Shown: piece by piece, positions 1 to 24,560 of the stretch
Layout of the letters: each line of letters opens with the position of its first letter
How positions within the stretch are numbered: position 1 is the stretch's first letter
Assembly (NCBI GenBank): GCA_034509425.1
Contig: JAVTVJ010000665.1
Span: 620,001-684,000 of the forward strand
From: Eopsaltria australis
Lineage: Eukaryota; Chordata; Aves; Passeriformes; Petroicidae
DNA: 64,000 nucleotides
Reading direction: 5' to 3'
The notes under the pieces: generated by a model
The model's database searches: none
What the model was told of the DNA's origin: nothing
The model's input: only the letters and a program-made list of their open reading frames with translations
Position numbers and translations under genes: made by a program

Positions 1-14335
<14,335 letters not shown>

Positions 14336-15020
14336 CATGCCTTGGTAATGCACCTTCTCATTTGTTCCTCACAAACACTGCCACTTTAGAGTTGGCTCTC
14401 TGGTTTACTGTTACACATTGAGCAGCTCAGTGTCTGCACACCGCAGGAGCCCTGGAGGAGCAGGGGCAGCTGAGGTGCTCTCTCTGGATTTGCTGGGTTT
14501 GTACCTTCCTGCAGCATTTGGCCTTTGTTACATTTGTTACCCAAATGTAGGCTTGAAATCGTTGCAGGCGTGAATTAATTCCACATGGTTTGGGGAGTTA
14601 CTACGTTAATAATCAAGTCCATTATTACTTTCATACTGTAAAATCAAGCAGTCATGAGTAAGAGTCACTAATCCTTTATTTCAAGAATACTATTTAAAGA
14701 GCTTCAGCTGACCCAGCCCGGGGGCTGGAAGGGGAAGTCAGAATGAAACTGGGAACAAGAGCACGTGGTGTTCGCAGGGGGACTGGCCCTTGGACCAGAA
14801 TGTAGTGACTTTTCAGAGACTCCACGGTGTGGATTAACAGATAAACCCCTGTGCAACTGCCTGGATTGGTGGGCTGTGGGAATCCAGACCTGTGCTCTGC
14901 AGCAGGTCAGACTGGAAGATTACAGCAGTCCTCTCTGACCATCAAATCCATTAATCCTGTCTTGCTAAGCCTTTCTAAATCTATTTATTAATAAAGAATT
15001 AACATCTTCTCCTGGCATTT
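14336..15020 (+). other. LZTR1: Probable LZTR1 3' UTR
   Basis: The stretch from the stop codon to shortly after the first canonical poly(A) signal contains no coding similarity. Its end is inferred from AATAAA at 14990-14995; no transcript evidence is available here. Confidence 0.5.
14990..14995 (+). terminator. AATAAA poly(A) signal, probable LZTR1 3' end
   Basis: Canonical hexamer in an AT-rich stretch about 655 bp after the LZTR1 stop. It is the first AATAAA seen downstream and lies before the convergent RNPEP gene. Confidence 0.55.
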
Positions 15021-16300
15021 CATGATTGACTTGAATTTCATTTTGGAAAAAAGTTAAGCAAAAAACGTTCTGCTCTTGATGAAGGTCACATTGTTAAAAA
15101 TAAGTGTGTTACATCTTGTTACTAATTTTATATTGAAGTGTCTCCGTGAGCCCTTGCCTTTGCAGGAAGGTGAATGAAGGCAGAGTGCCCTTCCCAGCCC
15201 GTGCAGGAGCAGCTGCTGTTCCCTCCCGTTGCAGCCCCCGGCTCTGTGCTGGATGCTTCCCACAGGGTGGAGAGGAGAGGAGCTTCACCTCTCCCAGCAG
15301 CTGGATGGTGTTGGTTGGAGAGCACCAGAAATGTGGTGTTGCTAAAGTGTCTGGTGGTGGAACTGTCGCACCCCTGCCCAGAGCCCTTGGGGCTGCCCCA
15401 GGAGGGAGTGACAGGCCAGGAATCAAAACCTTGTCCTGCTCCAGCTGCAGGGGCTGCTCTCTGCCTGTCTGGAGCTGGAGTGGTGCAGGATCCCTGCCGA
15501 GACGTTCAGCTCCCAGCCCTCACATTCCCACCCTTGCAGCCATGATTTTCATTCAGTGAAGTGTTACTGGAGCAGCAGTTGTGACACCTGCAGTGCTCTG
15601 CTGTGCCAGGGGTCTCGCTGTCTGTGCAATGGAGAATGTGTCACGTATTTAATCCAAGGGAAGTGCTCTAGGGACCACCCTGTCTGTCTCCCTGGTGGCT
15701 TGCTCAGGTGAGTCAGACCAGAGGTGACAGGTGCTTCTGAGAGCCAAGGGCACCTTTTAAACCAGAGGGATTGTTTCCAGATGCCTCACAGATAGTGGGG
15801 TCTCTACCAGGGGTCATGTTAATTGTACAGGCTCTGTGTTCTCTGGGAAACCAGACTGGCAGCTGGAGAAAGCTTCTACACTGCAACTTGTAACAACACT
15901 ACAGTCTATTTCCAGTAATGCTGATCCACTAGAGGACACCCAGTGCCCAGGGAAGCCTCATTCTCTGAGGCTGAGCAGGTTCATTTCAACCGTGCCATAA
16001 CCAGCCCTCTTAAAATCCTGAGCCCACTTGTGAGGAAATGCACAACCTCCACACCCTCTGAGCGGGCACTGCAGGGTCTTGGCTTTGGGGTGGTTTGGGC
16101 TCAGTCACGGCTGTAGGGCCCATGTCCCCACTGCCACACAGGGGCTGCTCCAGCCCTGCAGGCACTATGGCCAAGCCCATCCCTCCAGTGCCAGCACCAG
16201 GAGAAGCCAGCAGCACCCCGAGTGCCCAGAGCAGGGCTGGCATCACTCTAAGGTGGCCCGTGACTCACTGGGAACAGGAAAAACACCCAGAAAAAAGGAC
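15021..16300. other. Intergenic DNA between LZTR1 and RNPEP
   Basis: No exon-like or repeat-family signal was recognised. The two genes converge on this 1.3-kb gap from opposite sides. Confidence 0.6.
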
Positions 16301-16304
16301 ACAT

Positions 16305-16310
16305 TTTAAT
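16305..16310 (-). terminator. ATTAAA poly(A) signal, probable RNPEP 3' end
   Basis: The common variant hexamer on the minus strand, about 80 bp after the RNPEP stop, which would give a very short 3' UTR. Inferred from sequence only. Confidence 0.45.
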
Positions 16311-16389
16311 AAGGAAATGTGCAGTGAGAGGGAGGCACTGAGGTCCTGCCAGCAGGAGCACCGGCGGAGGCAGCAGAGCCCAGGCTGCC

Positions 16390-16554
16390 TCAGGCCTCAG
16401 CCCCCCCCAAGCCCAGGATCTTCTTGACGTAGTTCTGGACGTTGACGTGGAGCTGGGGGGCCGTGGCAGAGAAGGTCTCCATGGCCAGGGCCCGGGTGGC
16501 CTCGGAGCCGCCCCACATGGCGCGGTACAGGGGCAGCGTGTACTTCTGCTTGCC
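16390..16554 (-). CDS. RNPEP: RNPEP exon 11 with stop codon
   Basis: Fifty-five codons including TGA, after acceptor TCTCGGCAG. It encodes [20 protein letters not shown] and ends [12 protein letters not shown]. The tail after KKIL contains a run of eight G that could be prone to length change. Its 5' part is duplicated just upstream, at 16625-16712. Confidence 0.93.
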   Translation of the reverse strand, partial: GKQKYTLPLYRAMWGGSEATRALAMETFSATAPQLHVNVQNYVKKILGLGGAEA

Positions 16555-19500
16555 CTGCCGAGAGACACAGCACGGTTACGGCCCCATTGTCCCTGTCCCC
16601 ATTGTCCCTGTCCCTGTCCCCTGTCCACATGGCACAGTAGAGGGGCAGCGTGTACTTCTGCTTGCCCTGCCGAGAGACACAGCGTGGTTACAGCCCCATT
16701 GTCCCTGTCCCCAGCATGATGCCTCCAACACTGCCCTGCTCTTAAGCCAGGCACAGAGCACATGGCAATGGGACAGGGTGGGGAATGGTAGCCTTGGAGG
16801 GTGTCCCTGCCCATGGCTGGGGGTGGAATATGAGCTTTAAGGTCCCTTCCAACCCAAACCATCCTGTGAGACTTATCAAAAGCAAAAGCCGACCCTTGTC
16901 TCTCTGGCACTGAAGGCCCTGTGCCCTATGCCCTTCTCTCCCCACTGGCACAGTGCTGGGCACAGCCACCGCTGCCCAGGGACAAACCTGGCTGTGCAGG
17001 AAGTCCTTGACTTTGCTGTACTCGGCCTCCAGGTTGTTCTTGAGGACGATCTGGCACCAGCGCAGTCGCAGCTCAGCGTTCTGGGCCTTGGAGATCTTGG
17101 GGTACATCTTGCTCAGCCTTTTCACATTGCCTGTGAGAGGAGAGCAGTCACCATCCCCACAGGGCTCTGACCCAGCTCCCAGGGCACCCTGTGAGTCCAT
17201 CCCAGCTGGGCTGCAAATTCTCTGGGATCCTCCCAGCCTCGGTCAGCCCTGGCCCCTCCCCAAGTGCCCCCAGCTCTGGAGCACCCCAGGTGTTTGCTGG
17301 CTCTGGGCAGGATGGTGCCCGTGCTGGGCCTTCCAGGCTGGGCAGCCCTGCAAGACCATGTGCTGGTGGCTTGTGCCAGCACAAAGTGAGGGGAGATTCC
17401 TCAGCACAGAGGGCAAGGAGAGTTGAGGTGACATGGGGACATGACAGCCCAGCACAGCCAGCCTGGAGACTGCAGGACTGCACATGTCCCCATAAATCCA
17501 GGGACATGCTGCTTCCCCTGGCTCTCCATCCCCCACCACACCAACTGAGGCCTCCCTGGCACCAGGACCCCCAGAGCAGTTGGAGAGGGGCTGATGGCCA
17601 CACACCCATGTGTCCCCCTGATGTGCCCTCCTGTCCCTGGCCAGCTGGCTGGACTGGGGCACCTCACCCTGTGTCTCCTCTGGGCATCAGAGTCCTGGCA
17701 GTGCCCTGGCACTCACCTTCAGGCAGGGGGGATTTCTGCAGGATCTGATCCAGGAAATAAACCAGCTGGTACGTCCTCCAGCCCGTGATGTCCACAGCTT
17801 CGATCGCTTCCACGTTCAAGCCATCAGCTGCCCAGAGCTCTGCCAGCTCCTCCGCCGGCCTCATCAGCTGCTGCCCCGGCGACAGGTCAGGCAGGTAGGG
17901 CGGCCAGCCCGGCGTGTTCAGCCAGCGGTCAAACTCAAACCCTGCAGCGAGGCAGGAGGCAGAGCTGGGAACAGATCCCTGAGCTCCACACCAGGTGCTG
18001 CTGCCCAGACCCACCACTGCCTTCTTCCAGTGCAACCAAACCTGCCCAAGGACAGTGACCACCACAAACTAATGGGGTGGGGGTGTGCTTGTGGGTATCA
18101 GCCCCACCGCCACCAGCAGGATGAGCTGGCTCCAGCACGGAGAGCTCCTGCCAAGCCTGGATCTCCAGCAAGGCTGGGCCAAGCCCAGAGTGCTGGCTGG
18201 GCCTGATCCCAGTGGTCACCAGACTCACCAGGATGAGTCATAGACACCCTGTGAAAGAGAACCCAAGTGCACAGCAAGGACTGGGTTTGGATGGAAAAAA
18301 ACCAGGGTGAGCCAGCATGTGCCCAAGCCTGGGCCTGATCCCAGCTGGCCAGTGCCATCCACAGCTCCTCCAACAGAGCCAGGCCAGCAGCAACAGCATC
18401 TCCAGCAAAACACACAAACCAACGTGCAAAGGCTCCAGGGGATATGGGCAGGTCTGTGATGTGGCAGCCCCTGTTCCCTGGCAAGGATGGCACTGTGCTG
18501 ACCTGGAATAGAGTCCACGCCTTTCTCCTTCAGCTCCGGGAAGTACTCCAGGAAGAAGCCAAGGGTGTCATCTGCAGTGATGCTCTGGAACTTGAACCGG
18601 TTCACGTAGGCCTGTAGGGACGGATGGGGCTGATGGCAGACACTCACCCCAGCAGTGCTGCCCAGCCCCCTGTGTGCTCCCGCTCATGGAGGAACCCATC
18701 CCAGCCCCCTGCATCCCCCGGGATACCCCTCAACATTCCCAGCACCTGGGCTAGCTCAAGGCTACACTCTGCCTTCATCTTATTCCCCTATTAAAATTCT
18801 CATTTCCCACCTCTTCTTCCTTCCCCAGCCACCCTCTCAGCCTGTCCTTCCCAGGGTCCTGCTGTGCCCTGGCCTCCTGCTGTGGCATTTTGGATGACTT
18901 TGCAGCTCACACCCACCTGGAGGAAGGCATCAAACTTGCTCTGGTTGCCCACAAGATGGGCCAAGTAGCTAACGAAGCAGTACCCCTTCTCGTAGGGCGT
19001 TTCATTGTACGTGTCATCCGGATTGACACCTAAAAAAGACAAAACCCTCAGAAATCCTCTGCTCACCTGCAGAATACCACAGCCCTCGTGTCCACCGAGA
19101 TTCCCCCTTCTGTGCTGGGCACAGCCTATCCCATCCCTCCTGCAGCCATCATCTCTCCTGGGTCCCATCAGCTGCGCTGGTGTCATTGCCAGCCATGAAC
19201 AGCCCGGCTCCCCCCAGCCCTGTGTCCCTGTCCCACTGCCCCGGAGCCCAGGGACACCCCGCAGACCTGGCTCAATCACCACCCGCAGCTTGTTGAGAGG
19301 ATGGTCCTCCCCCGTGGCGTCCATGTGCTGGCGCAGGAGGGCCCTTCCCGTGGCAGCCTCCAGGCAGGTGTAGGGCAAACCTGGGCAGAGACAAGCGGAG
19401 GCGTTCGGGGAGCCCGGCCAGGCCCCTGCGCGCTGCGGGCACAGCGGGCGCTGCGGCAGGAGAGGAACAGCATCAGTGCACGGGCTGGGAGAGCAGGAAA

Positions 19501-22500
19501 CCAACACACACGGAGCTGGGATGGCAGAGCTGCAGGGAGGCACAGGGCAACCCAGCACCAGGCAGCCAGAGATTTTTCAAGACACTTGAATTCATATGGA
19601 TGCAGCAAATTGTGAACATGAGCTTCGGGACAGGACTGTGTGTCCAGGGGGGAGCTCCGAGCTGGTATCAGCTTCACATGGGAGCTGCAGGAGGATGAGG
19701 AAGGTGAGGCTGAGCAAGGACACAGTGCCCACATTTCTGGCAGAGGTTGCAGGGATCTGTCCATCTCAGAGCAAAGGCTACCAGAAATCACAGACTGGTT
19801 TGGGCTGGAAGAGACATTAAAGCTCATCTTGTTCCACCCTCTGCCATGGGCAGGGACACCTTGCACTAGACCAGGTGGCTCCAAGCCCTGTCCAACCTGG
19901 CCTTGGACACTTCCAGGGATGGGGCAGCCAAAGCTTCTCCGGGCCACCTGTGCCCGTGCCCCCCCAAACTCAAAATATCTGACCTAAACCTGCTCTTTTT
20001 CAGTTTACAGAAGCCCACAGGGCCTTGCAGCTGCTGCCCTTCACCTCCTCTGAGATGCAGCGCAGGCTCCATCCCCACAGGCACTCGCAGGGATGTGCTG
20101 AGCTGTGGGACACAGACCCCGGACCCACACAGGGCTCAGCACCCGTGGAAGAGCTCAGCAGCCCAGAGCCAGGCCCGGCCACGCACCGTAGACCTCGGTG
20201 GAGATGCGCCTCTGGGCGTACATGGTGAAGCCCTCGTTGAGCCAGAACTCGCCCCACGTGGCGTTGGTGACCAAGTTGCCAAACCAGCTGTGGGAGATCT
20301 CGTGGATGATGACGTCCACCAAGGAGCGGTCCCCGGCCAGCAGGCACGGCGTGACGAAGGTGAGGCAGGGGTTCTCCATGCCGCCGAAGGGGAAGGAGGG
20401 CGGCATGAACAGGATGTCGTACCTGCCAGGGAAGGCTGGCCTCAGACCCCACTCCTCCTGCAGACAGGGCTGGGGACAGAAGGAAACTGTCCCTGGGGAA
20501 CCAGATCCTTCAGGAACCTTCTAGCCATACCTGCCCCAAACATAAGGTCCAAAGAGTTTCTCTCCAACCACGAGGAACTCCTCAATCACCCCGTCGTACT
20601 CCTTCTTGGCAGCCTCAATCAGGCAGGGCTCGGCCCAGACACGGCTCCTGGCCAAGCAGAGAAGAGGAAGTTTAACCATTAGGGGACTTTCACCTTGTTG
20701 CCTCATCAGGCAGAAATTGCAGAGGTTTATTCCACAGTAAGAAAAGCCCTGCTGATAAAGGCATCGAAAGAGGCCAATAGTGCAAACTTCTGTGATTTCT
20801 TTCCTTGACTGAATGTCAAAGGGCTTTTATATGGCTGCAGTGGCAGCCAAGAACTCAAGAAAGCACCAGCCTGTGAGGAAATGTGGCACCCTCCATGCTC
20901 AGGGATCCACTGCCCTCATTCACATGTGGGGTGACATGAGCAGAGCCAGGGATCCTCCTGAAGGTGAGGGGACACAGCACCAAGGCTCCTTCTCACTCTC
21001 AAGTTCAAGAAGGACCCTCATCCCATGAGCCCACGATCTGGTGACACAGAGACTGACTGTGCCATGTTTATGGCCAGTGTCTCTGCTCCCCAGAGCCCTG
21101 TGGAGCAGGGAGAGGCAGGAGGTGCAGCTCCCACAGCTCTGGAACCCTCCTGAGCCCCTTACCTTGGGCCAACCTCAGCAGACACAATGTCCCCAACAAC
21201 CAGAGCGATCAGGTAGGAGGGGATTGGCTGGGACATCTTGAATACAAAGGTGTTATCCTTCTGCTTCTCCCAGCTCGTGGCACTCATCACAGCCGTGAAG
21301 CCCTCAGGGACCTGAACACGTAGATAAAAACATCCATTAGATCCACAGCACGCACAGTGGGACACCAGCTAAGCCAGCTGGGACACCTCAATGTCTGATG
21401 GCAAACGCGTCCCAGCCTGAAGGTGCTGGGGCCGTGGGCCTGCAGGCTTTGGGGAACTCCCACTCAGCATCCCAAGTGCATCCCTGCAATACTAGGATAC
21501 CTGGAACTGCCCCAGGTGCTCCTGGAGCTACCAGGAGATAAGGAAATGCTGGAGCTGCAGGTGTGGAAGGGCAGAGGATGCAGATCCCTCAGCCGCTGGC
21601 TTCCCTCCCAGTTCTTGCACAACAACTCATTTTTCCTGTTCCCAAGCCAGTGTAGAACCTGGACACTTCCAGGGGTCCAGGGGCAGCCACAGCTTCTCTG
21701 GGCACCCTGTGCCAGGGCCTGCCCACCCTCCCAGGGAAAAATTCCTACCCATTATCCCATCTAACCCTGCCCTCTGGCACTGAGAAGCCATTGCCCCTTG
21801 TCCTGTCCCTCCAGATCCTTGTCCCCAGTCCCTCTCCAGCTCTCTTGGAGCCCCTTTAGGCACTGAAAGGGGCTCTCAGATCTTCTCAGAGCCTTCTCTT
21901 CTCCAGGTGAGCACCCCCAGCTCTCCCAGCCTGGCTCCAGAGCAGAGCTGCTCCAGCCCTTGGAGCATGCCCATGGCATCCTCTGGACTTTCTTCCCCAG
22001 CAAACTTTGCACTCATGGAGGGTTTTGCTCCCACTGGGTGCAAGGGAACGGCTGGGGCAGCTCCTGGGGCTCCGCTTACCTTCACGGTGGCTGAGTAGGT
22101 GAACTTGACTGAGGGGGTGTCGAAGCAGGGGAAGAAGGACCTGTTGAGGACAGCCTGGCCCTGTGTGTACATGTAGGGCTTCTGCTTCCCTGCTGTCTGT
22201 TCGGGGGACAGCCAGCACACCTGGGGACGGACCAAGACCCCAGTGAGGGGCGGCTTGACCACAGCTGCTCCTTGCAGAGGGAGCTGGTAAGGGGCTCCTC
22301 ACCCGGGATGCTCTGCCCACCCCAGGCCTGGAGTCCCCTGGAACCCCCCCAGCTCCCCCAGTCCACGCCCAGTGTCCTCCCGGTCCCTGTGGCCCTGCGT
22401 GTCCCCCGGGGCCCCGTGTCCCTTCCATCCACCCGGTCAACCCTCGGGCTCGGTACTTCCTTGCCCCCCCTGCTCTCCTCGGGCCCGATGTCCCCCAGTG

Positions 22501-23006
22501 TCCTCCCACTCCCCCCCGGGCCCGGTGTCCCCCGGTGTCCCACCGCTCACCCCGGGCCCCTCGCCCGCCTCGTAGTCGATGAGGAGGGTGAGCAGCTGCC
22601 CGGCACGGGGGGCCTGGGGCAGGGCGATGTGCAGGGCGCTGCCGTAGCTGGTGAAGGGCCGGCTCTCCACGGGCAGCGCCTGCCCGGCCGCGTCCCCGGG
22701 CCCGCCCGGCGGCGGCAGCAGCGCGGCGCGGCTCACGGCCAGCGCGGGGTGCGCGTCCAGGCGCAGCGCGGAGCCCGCGCCGTCCCGCTCGCAGCGCAGC
22801 TCCAGCCGCGCCTGCCCGCGCAGCCGCCCCGCGCCCGCGGCCGCGAACGACACGCGCAGCTCCAGGTGCAGGTGCCGCAGCGACCACGGGCCCGCGCTGC
22901 TCGCCGAGGCCACGTCCCGCACCGGGGCCACGTCCTGCACCGGGGCCACGTCCTGCACCGGGGCCACGTCCCGCACCGGGGCCACGTCCTGCACCGGGGC
23001 CGCCAT
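16390..23006 (-). CDS. RNPEP: RNPEP, aminopeptidase B (complete, 11 coding exons)
   Basis: Aminopeptidase B is an M1-family zinc exopeptidase that removes N-terminal Arg and Lys and takes part in peptide-hormone processing. Coding exons, 5' to 3' on the minus strand, are 23006-22551, 22220-22080, 21311-21163, 20647-20531, 20422-20187, 19380-19267, 19029-18917, 18611-18503, 17941-17717, 17130-16988 and 16554-16390. All join in phase to 655 residues plus TGA; human RNPEP is about 650. FGGMENP and HEISH, the latter followed 18 residues later by the zinc-ligand glutamate in WLNEGF, are intact, as is the NETPYEKG segment carrying the catalytic tyrosine. The ATG at 23006 has a good Kozak context (GCGATGG). 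RNPEPL1 is the alternative paralogue, but long runs match RNPEP as I remember it. The N-terminus is expanded by an 18-bp repeat. Confidence 0.95.
16625..16712 (-). pseudogene. Duplicated fragment of RNPEP last exon plus intron edge
   Basis: An 88-bp copy of 16513-16600, displaced by 112 bp, with six differences by eye. It keeps the CGGCAG acceptor and reads [14 protein letters not shown], then enters intron sequence. It is either a dead copy or an alternative acceptor exon with a different C-terminus. Confidence 0.85.
16735..16866 (+). mobile_element. CR1 LINE 3' fragment in RNPEP intron
   Basis: Contains CCTGCCCATGGCTGGGGGTG, then a GGTCCCTTCCAACCCAAACC-type tail characteristic of avian CR1 3' ends. 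It is 5'-truncated. Confidence 0.75.
16988..17130 (-). CDS. RNPEP: RNPEP exon 10
   Basis: This 143-bp exon encodes [20 protein letters not shown] and ends KVKDFLHSQ, with acceptor TCTCACAG and donor GTTTGT. Confidence 0.95.
17717..17941 (-). CDS. RNPEP: RNPEP exon 9
   Basis: This 225-bp exon encodes [20 protein letters not shown], then the helical C-terminal domain ending [15 protein letters not shown]. Acceptor is CGCTGCAG and donor GTGAGT. Confidence 0.95.
18503..18611 (-). CDS. RNPEP: RNPEP exon 8
   Basis: This 109-bp exon encodes [20 protein letters not shown] and [16 protein letters not shown], with acceptor TCCCTACAG and donor GTCAGC. Confidence 0.95.
18917..19029 (-). CDS. RNPEP: RNPEP exon 7
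   Basis: This 113-bp exon encodes [20 protein letters not shown], including the tyrosine of PYEKG expected to stabilise the transition state, then FDAFLQ. Acceptor is TTTTTTAG and donor GTGGGT. Confidence 0.95.
19267..19380 (-). CDS. RNPEP: RNPEP exon 6
   Basis: This 114-bp exon encodes [20 protein letters not shown] and ends [10 protein letters not shown], with acceptor CTGCCCAG and donor GTCTGC. Confidence 0.95.
19789..19990 (-). mobile_element. CR1 LINE 3' fragment in RNPEP intron
   Basis: Begins with an ATCACAGACTGGTTTGGGCT-type sequence, the reverse of a CR1 tail, followed by GCCATGGGCAGGGACACC and the CAACCTGGCCTTGGACACTT segment. Confidence 0.85.
20187..20422 (-). CDS. RNPEP: RNPEP exon 5: catalytic exon
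   Basis: This 236-bp exon carries the active site. FGGMENPC is the GxMEN exopeptidase motif, HEISH supplies two zinc-binding histidines and the catalytic glutamate, and the glutamate of WLNEGF is the third zinc ligand. It ends RRISTEVYG. Acceptor is CCTGGCAG and donor GTGCGT. Confidence 0.97.
20531..20647 (-). CDS. RNPEP: RNPEP exon 4
   Basis: This 117-bp exon is flanked by TTGGCCAG and GTATGG. It encodes [20 protein letters not shown] and ends [12 protein letters not shown]. Confidence 0.95.
21163..21311 (-). CDS. RNPEP: RNPEP exon 3
   Basis: This 149-bp exon starts in phase 0 and ends in phase 2. It encodes [20 protein letters not shown], then [21 protein letters not shown], with donor GTAAGG. 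Confidence 0.95.
21640..21990 (-). mobile_element. CR1 LINE fragment in RNPEP intron 2
   Basis: Contains GGGCAGCCACAGCTTCTCTG, the AGTCCCTCTCCAGCTCTCTT block and the GAGCACCCCCAGCTCTCCCA block in CR1 minus order. The extreme 3' tail is missing. Confidence 0.8.
22080..22220 (-). CDS. RNPEP: RNPEP exon 2
   Basis: Forty-seven codons in phase 0, with acceptor TCCCCAG and donor GTAAGC. It encodes [20 protein letters not shown] and the conserved [19 protein letters not shown] stretch near the substrate-binding face of M1 peptidases. Confidence 0.95.
22551..23006 (-). CDS. RNPEP: RNPEP exon 1 with start codon
   Basis: It encodes 152 codons: the start, a repeated APV(Q/R)DV segment, then DVASAS and the N-terminal beta domain, ending [15 protein letters not shown] before donor GTGAGC. 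The DVASAS motif also occurs near the N-terminus of mammalian RNPEP, which supports this start over upstream in-frame ATGs in the tandem array. GC content is very high and no signal peptide is visible. Confidence 0.9.
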
Positions 23007-23110
23007 CGCCGCGCCGGGGCCGGGCCAGGAGCGGGGCCGGGCCGGGCCAGGGGCGGGTCCCGTCCGGGGGCGGGCACGGGGCGGTCCCGCCAGAGCCGAA
23101 TGGGGAGGCG
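22560..23110. promoter_or_regulatory. CpG island over RNPEP exon 1
   Basis: Very high GC with dense CpG across exon 1 and the roughly 100 bp upstream; no TATA box is evident near 23,030. A CpG-type RNPEP promoter is inferred. Confidence 0.7.
22911..23000 (-). repeat. In-frame 18-bp repeat x5 in RNPEP exon 1
   Basis: Five tandem 18-bp copies encode APV(Q/R)DV in residues 3-32. Units differ only at the Q/R codon position, which suggests recent expansion. Confidence 0.92.
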
Positions 23111-24200
23111 GGGAATCCATGGATGGGGGATGGAGGGGACCCATGGGGGGATGCATGGGTGGGGGATGGAGGGGACCCATGGGGAGACCCCTCGGGGATC
23201 CATGGATGGGAGATGGAGGGAAATCTACGGTGGGATCCATCGGGGATCCATGAGTGGGGAATGGAGGGGCATCTATGGGGTGGATCCATGGGTGGGGGAT
23301 CCATGGATGGGGGGATGGAGGGGACATGGGGTGGGATCCATGTTAGGGGATGTAGGGGGATCTGTGAGGGATCTATGGGGCTTCCAGAGAGAATTCAGGA
23401 GAAGGGGGAAATCCGCGGGTTGGGCAGAATCAAGAAAGATCTGGAGGAAATCTGGATGGGAAGAAATCGTTAGGGCAAAGGATCTAGGAGGATCTATCGG
23501 CGCAGGATCCATGTGGGGCCGGGGGGCGGCGGAATCCAGAGGCTGGGAATCCATGGATCAAGGGAATTCATGGCGGGGCACCCCTGGACAGGAGGGTCTA
23601 TAGGGATCCAAAATGGAATCCATTGCAGGGTTCATCTCGGGCTCCACGGGGAGAGGATGGGAGGGGGGACCGAGCACAGGGGTCCGCGGGAAGATCCAGG
23701 GGGAACTCGAGGAAGGATATAGATACAGATCCTTGGGAAGATCCAGTACGGGCGGGTGTGTCCAGGGGTCGGGGATCCATGTGGGATCTGGGGAAATATA
23801 GGGGGGATGCATAGGGGGTCGAGATCCATGGGGAAAAGATCCAGAGCCGGGGGTGAGATGGGGCAAGATCCAGCAGGGGAGTCAGGGAGGGATAGAGGGA
23901 GAGATCCATGGCGGGGAATCTGGGAAAGGGGGGTTGGGGGTGGGGGTAGATGGGGCCGGGGTCCATACGAAATTCGCGGAGGGGTCCATGGGGGATCCGG
24001 AGGGGCGCTTGGGGGTGACCATGTCAGGATCCATGGGGAGGGGATCGAGGGATGATCCACTGGGGGCTCGTAAGGACATCCGGAGAGAGACGAGGAGGGA
24101 TTCCGAGAGGGATCCGAGGGGATCCACGGGGTCAGGGCGTCCATGTGGGATCCATGAGAAACCCGAGGAGGGGATGTTCCATGGGGGACTGGGGGCGTCC
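23105..24200. repeat. Degenerate purine-rich tandem array upstream of RNPEP
   Basis: About 1.1 kb of G/A-rich plus strand built from variants of GGATCCATGGGGAT and GGGGGATGGAGGGGA. Long open frames on both strands are low-complexity (Gly/Arg-rich or Pro/His-rich). It separates the RNPEP CpG island from a second one. Confidence 0.85.
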
Positions 24201-24209
24201 ATGGGATTT

Positions 24210-24560
24210 CCCCGGCTCAGGCTCCGTTGCCGGTTCCAGGCGCCGCGTCTCGGCAGCCGAGCGGCACCGGGGGCAGCGGGGACCGGACGGGGCCGCCCCC
24301 GGGACCGAGCGGAGCAGGAGCGGCCCCGCACCCGCCTCTCCAGCCCGGGGGTCGGGGGGCCGGGGGTCGTGGGACCGAGCGCCGGGGCGGGCACCCCGGG
24401 CGGCCGGAGCGGCGGGGCCGGGCACGGGCCTGCGCGACTCCTCCCCCGGCCGCCGGCCCGGCCCGCGCGGGTCCCGGCCGCGCTGTCACTCCGCGAGCGG
24501 CCGCGGCTCCGGGCGCTGCCCGCGGGGCCGCGCGGGACGGGGCGCAGCGAGCGGTGAGCG
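24210..24560 (+). promoter_or_regulatory. Second CpG island with possible non-coding first exon
   Basis: Extremely CpG-rich with SP1-like GC boxes. At 24552/24553 a strong donor, GAGCG|GTGAGC, lies on the plus strand. This is compatible with an untranslated first exon. It could serve the upstream NAV1 exons at 33.5 kb, an antisense non-coding RNA of RNPEP, or nothing. No coding similarity is seen. Confidence 0.4.

Noticed and set aside
16625..16712. A true additional RNPEP exon
   Set aside because: Only half of exon 11 is copied and no donor follows; listed as a duplicate fragment with possible acceptor use.
16390..23006. RNPEPL1 instead of RNPEP
   Set aside because: The order and wording of conserved segments (DVASAS near the start, [27 protein letters not shown]) match RNPEP as I remember it, and the length of 655 fits RNPEP.
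21886..23304. 472-codon minus-strand frame and the opposing 443-codon plus frame around 22.3-23.6 kb
   Set aside because: Both run through RNPEP exon 1 in wrong frames and through the purine array; composition is repeat-derived.
23853..24557. Plus-strand frame ending at the orphan CpG island donor
   Set aside because: Gly/Arg-rich, starts in the tandem array, and passes the donor in a frame without similarity; the island is kept only as a possible non-coding exon.
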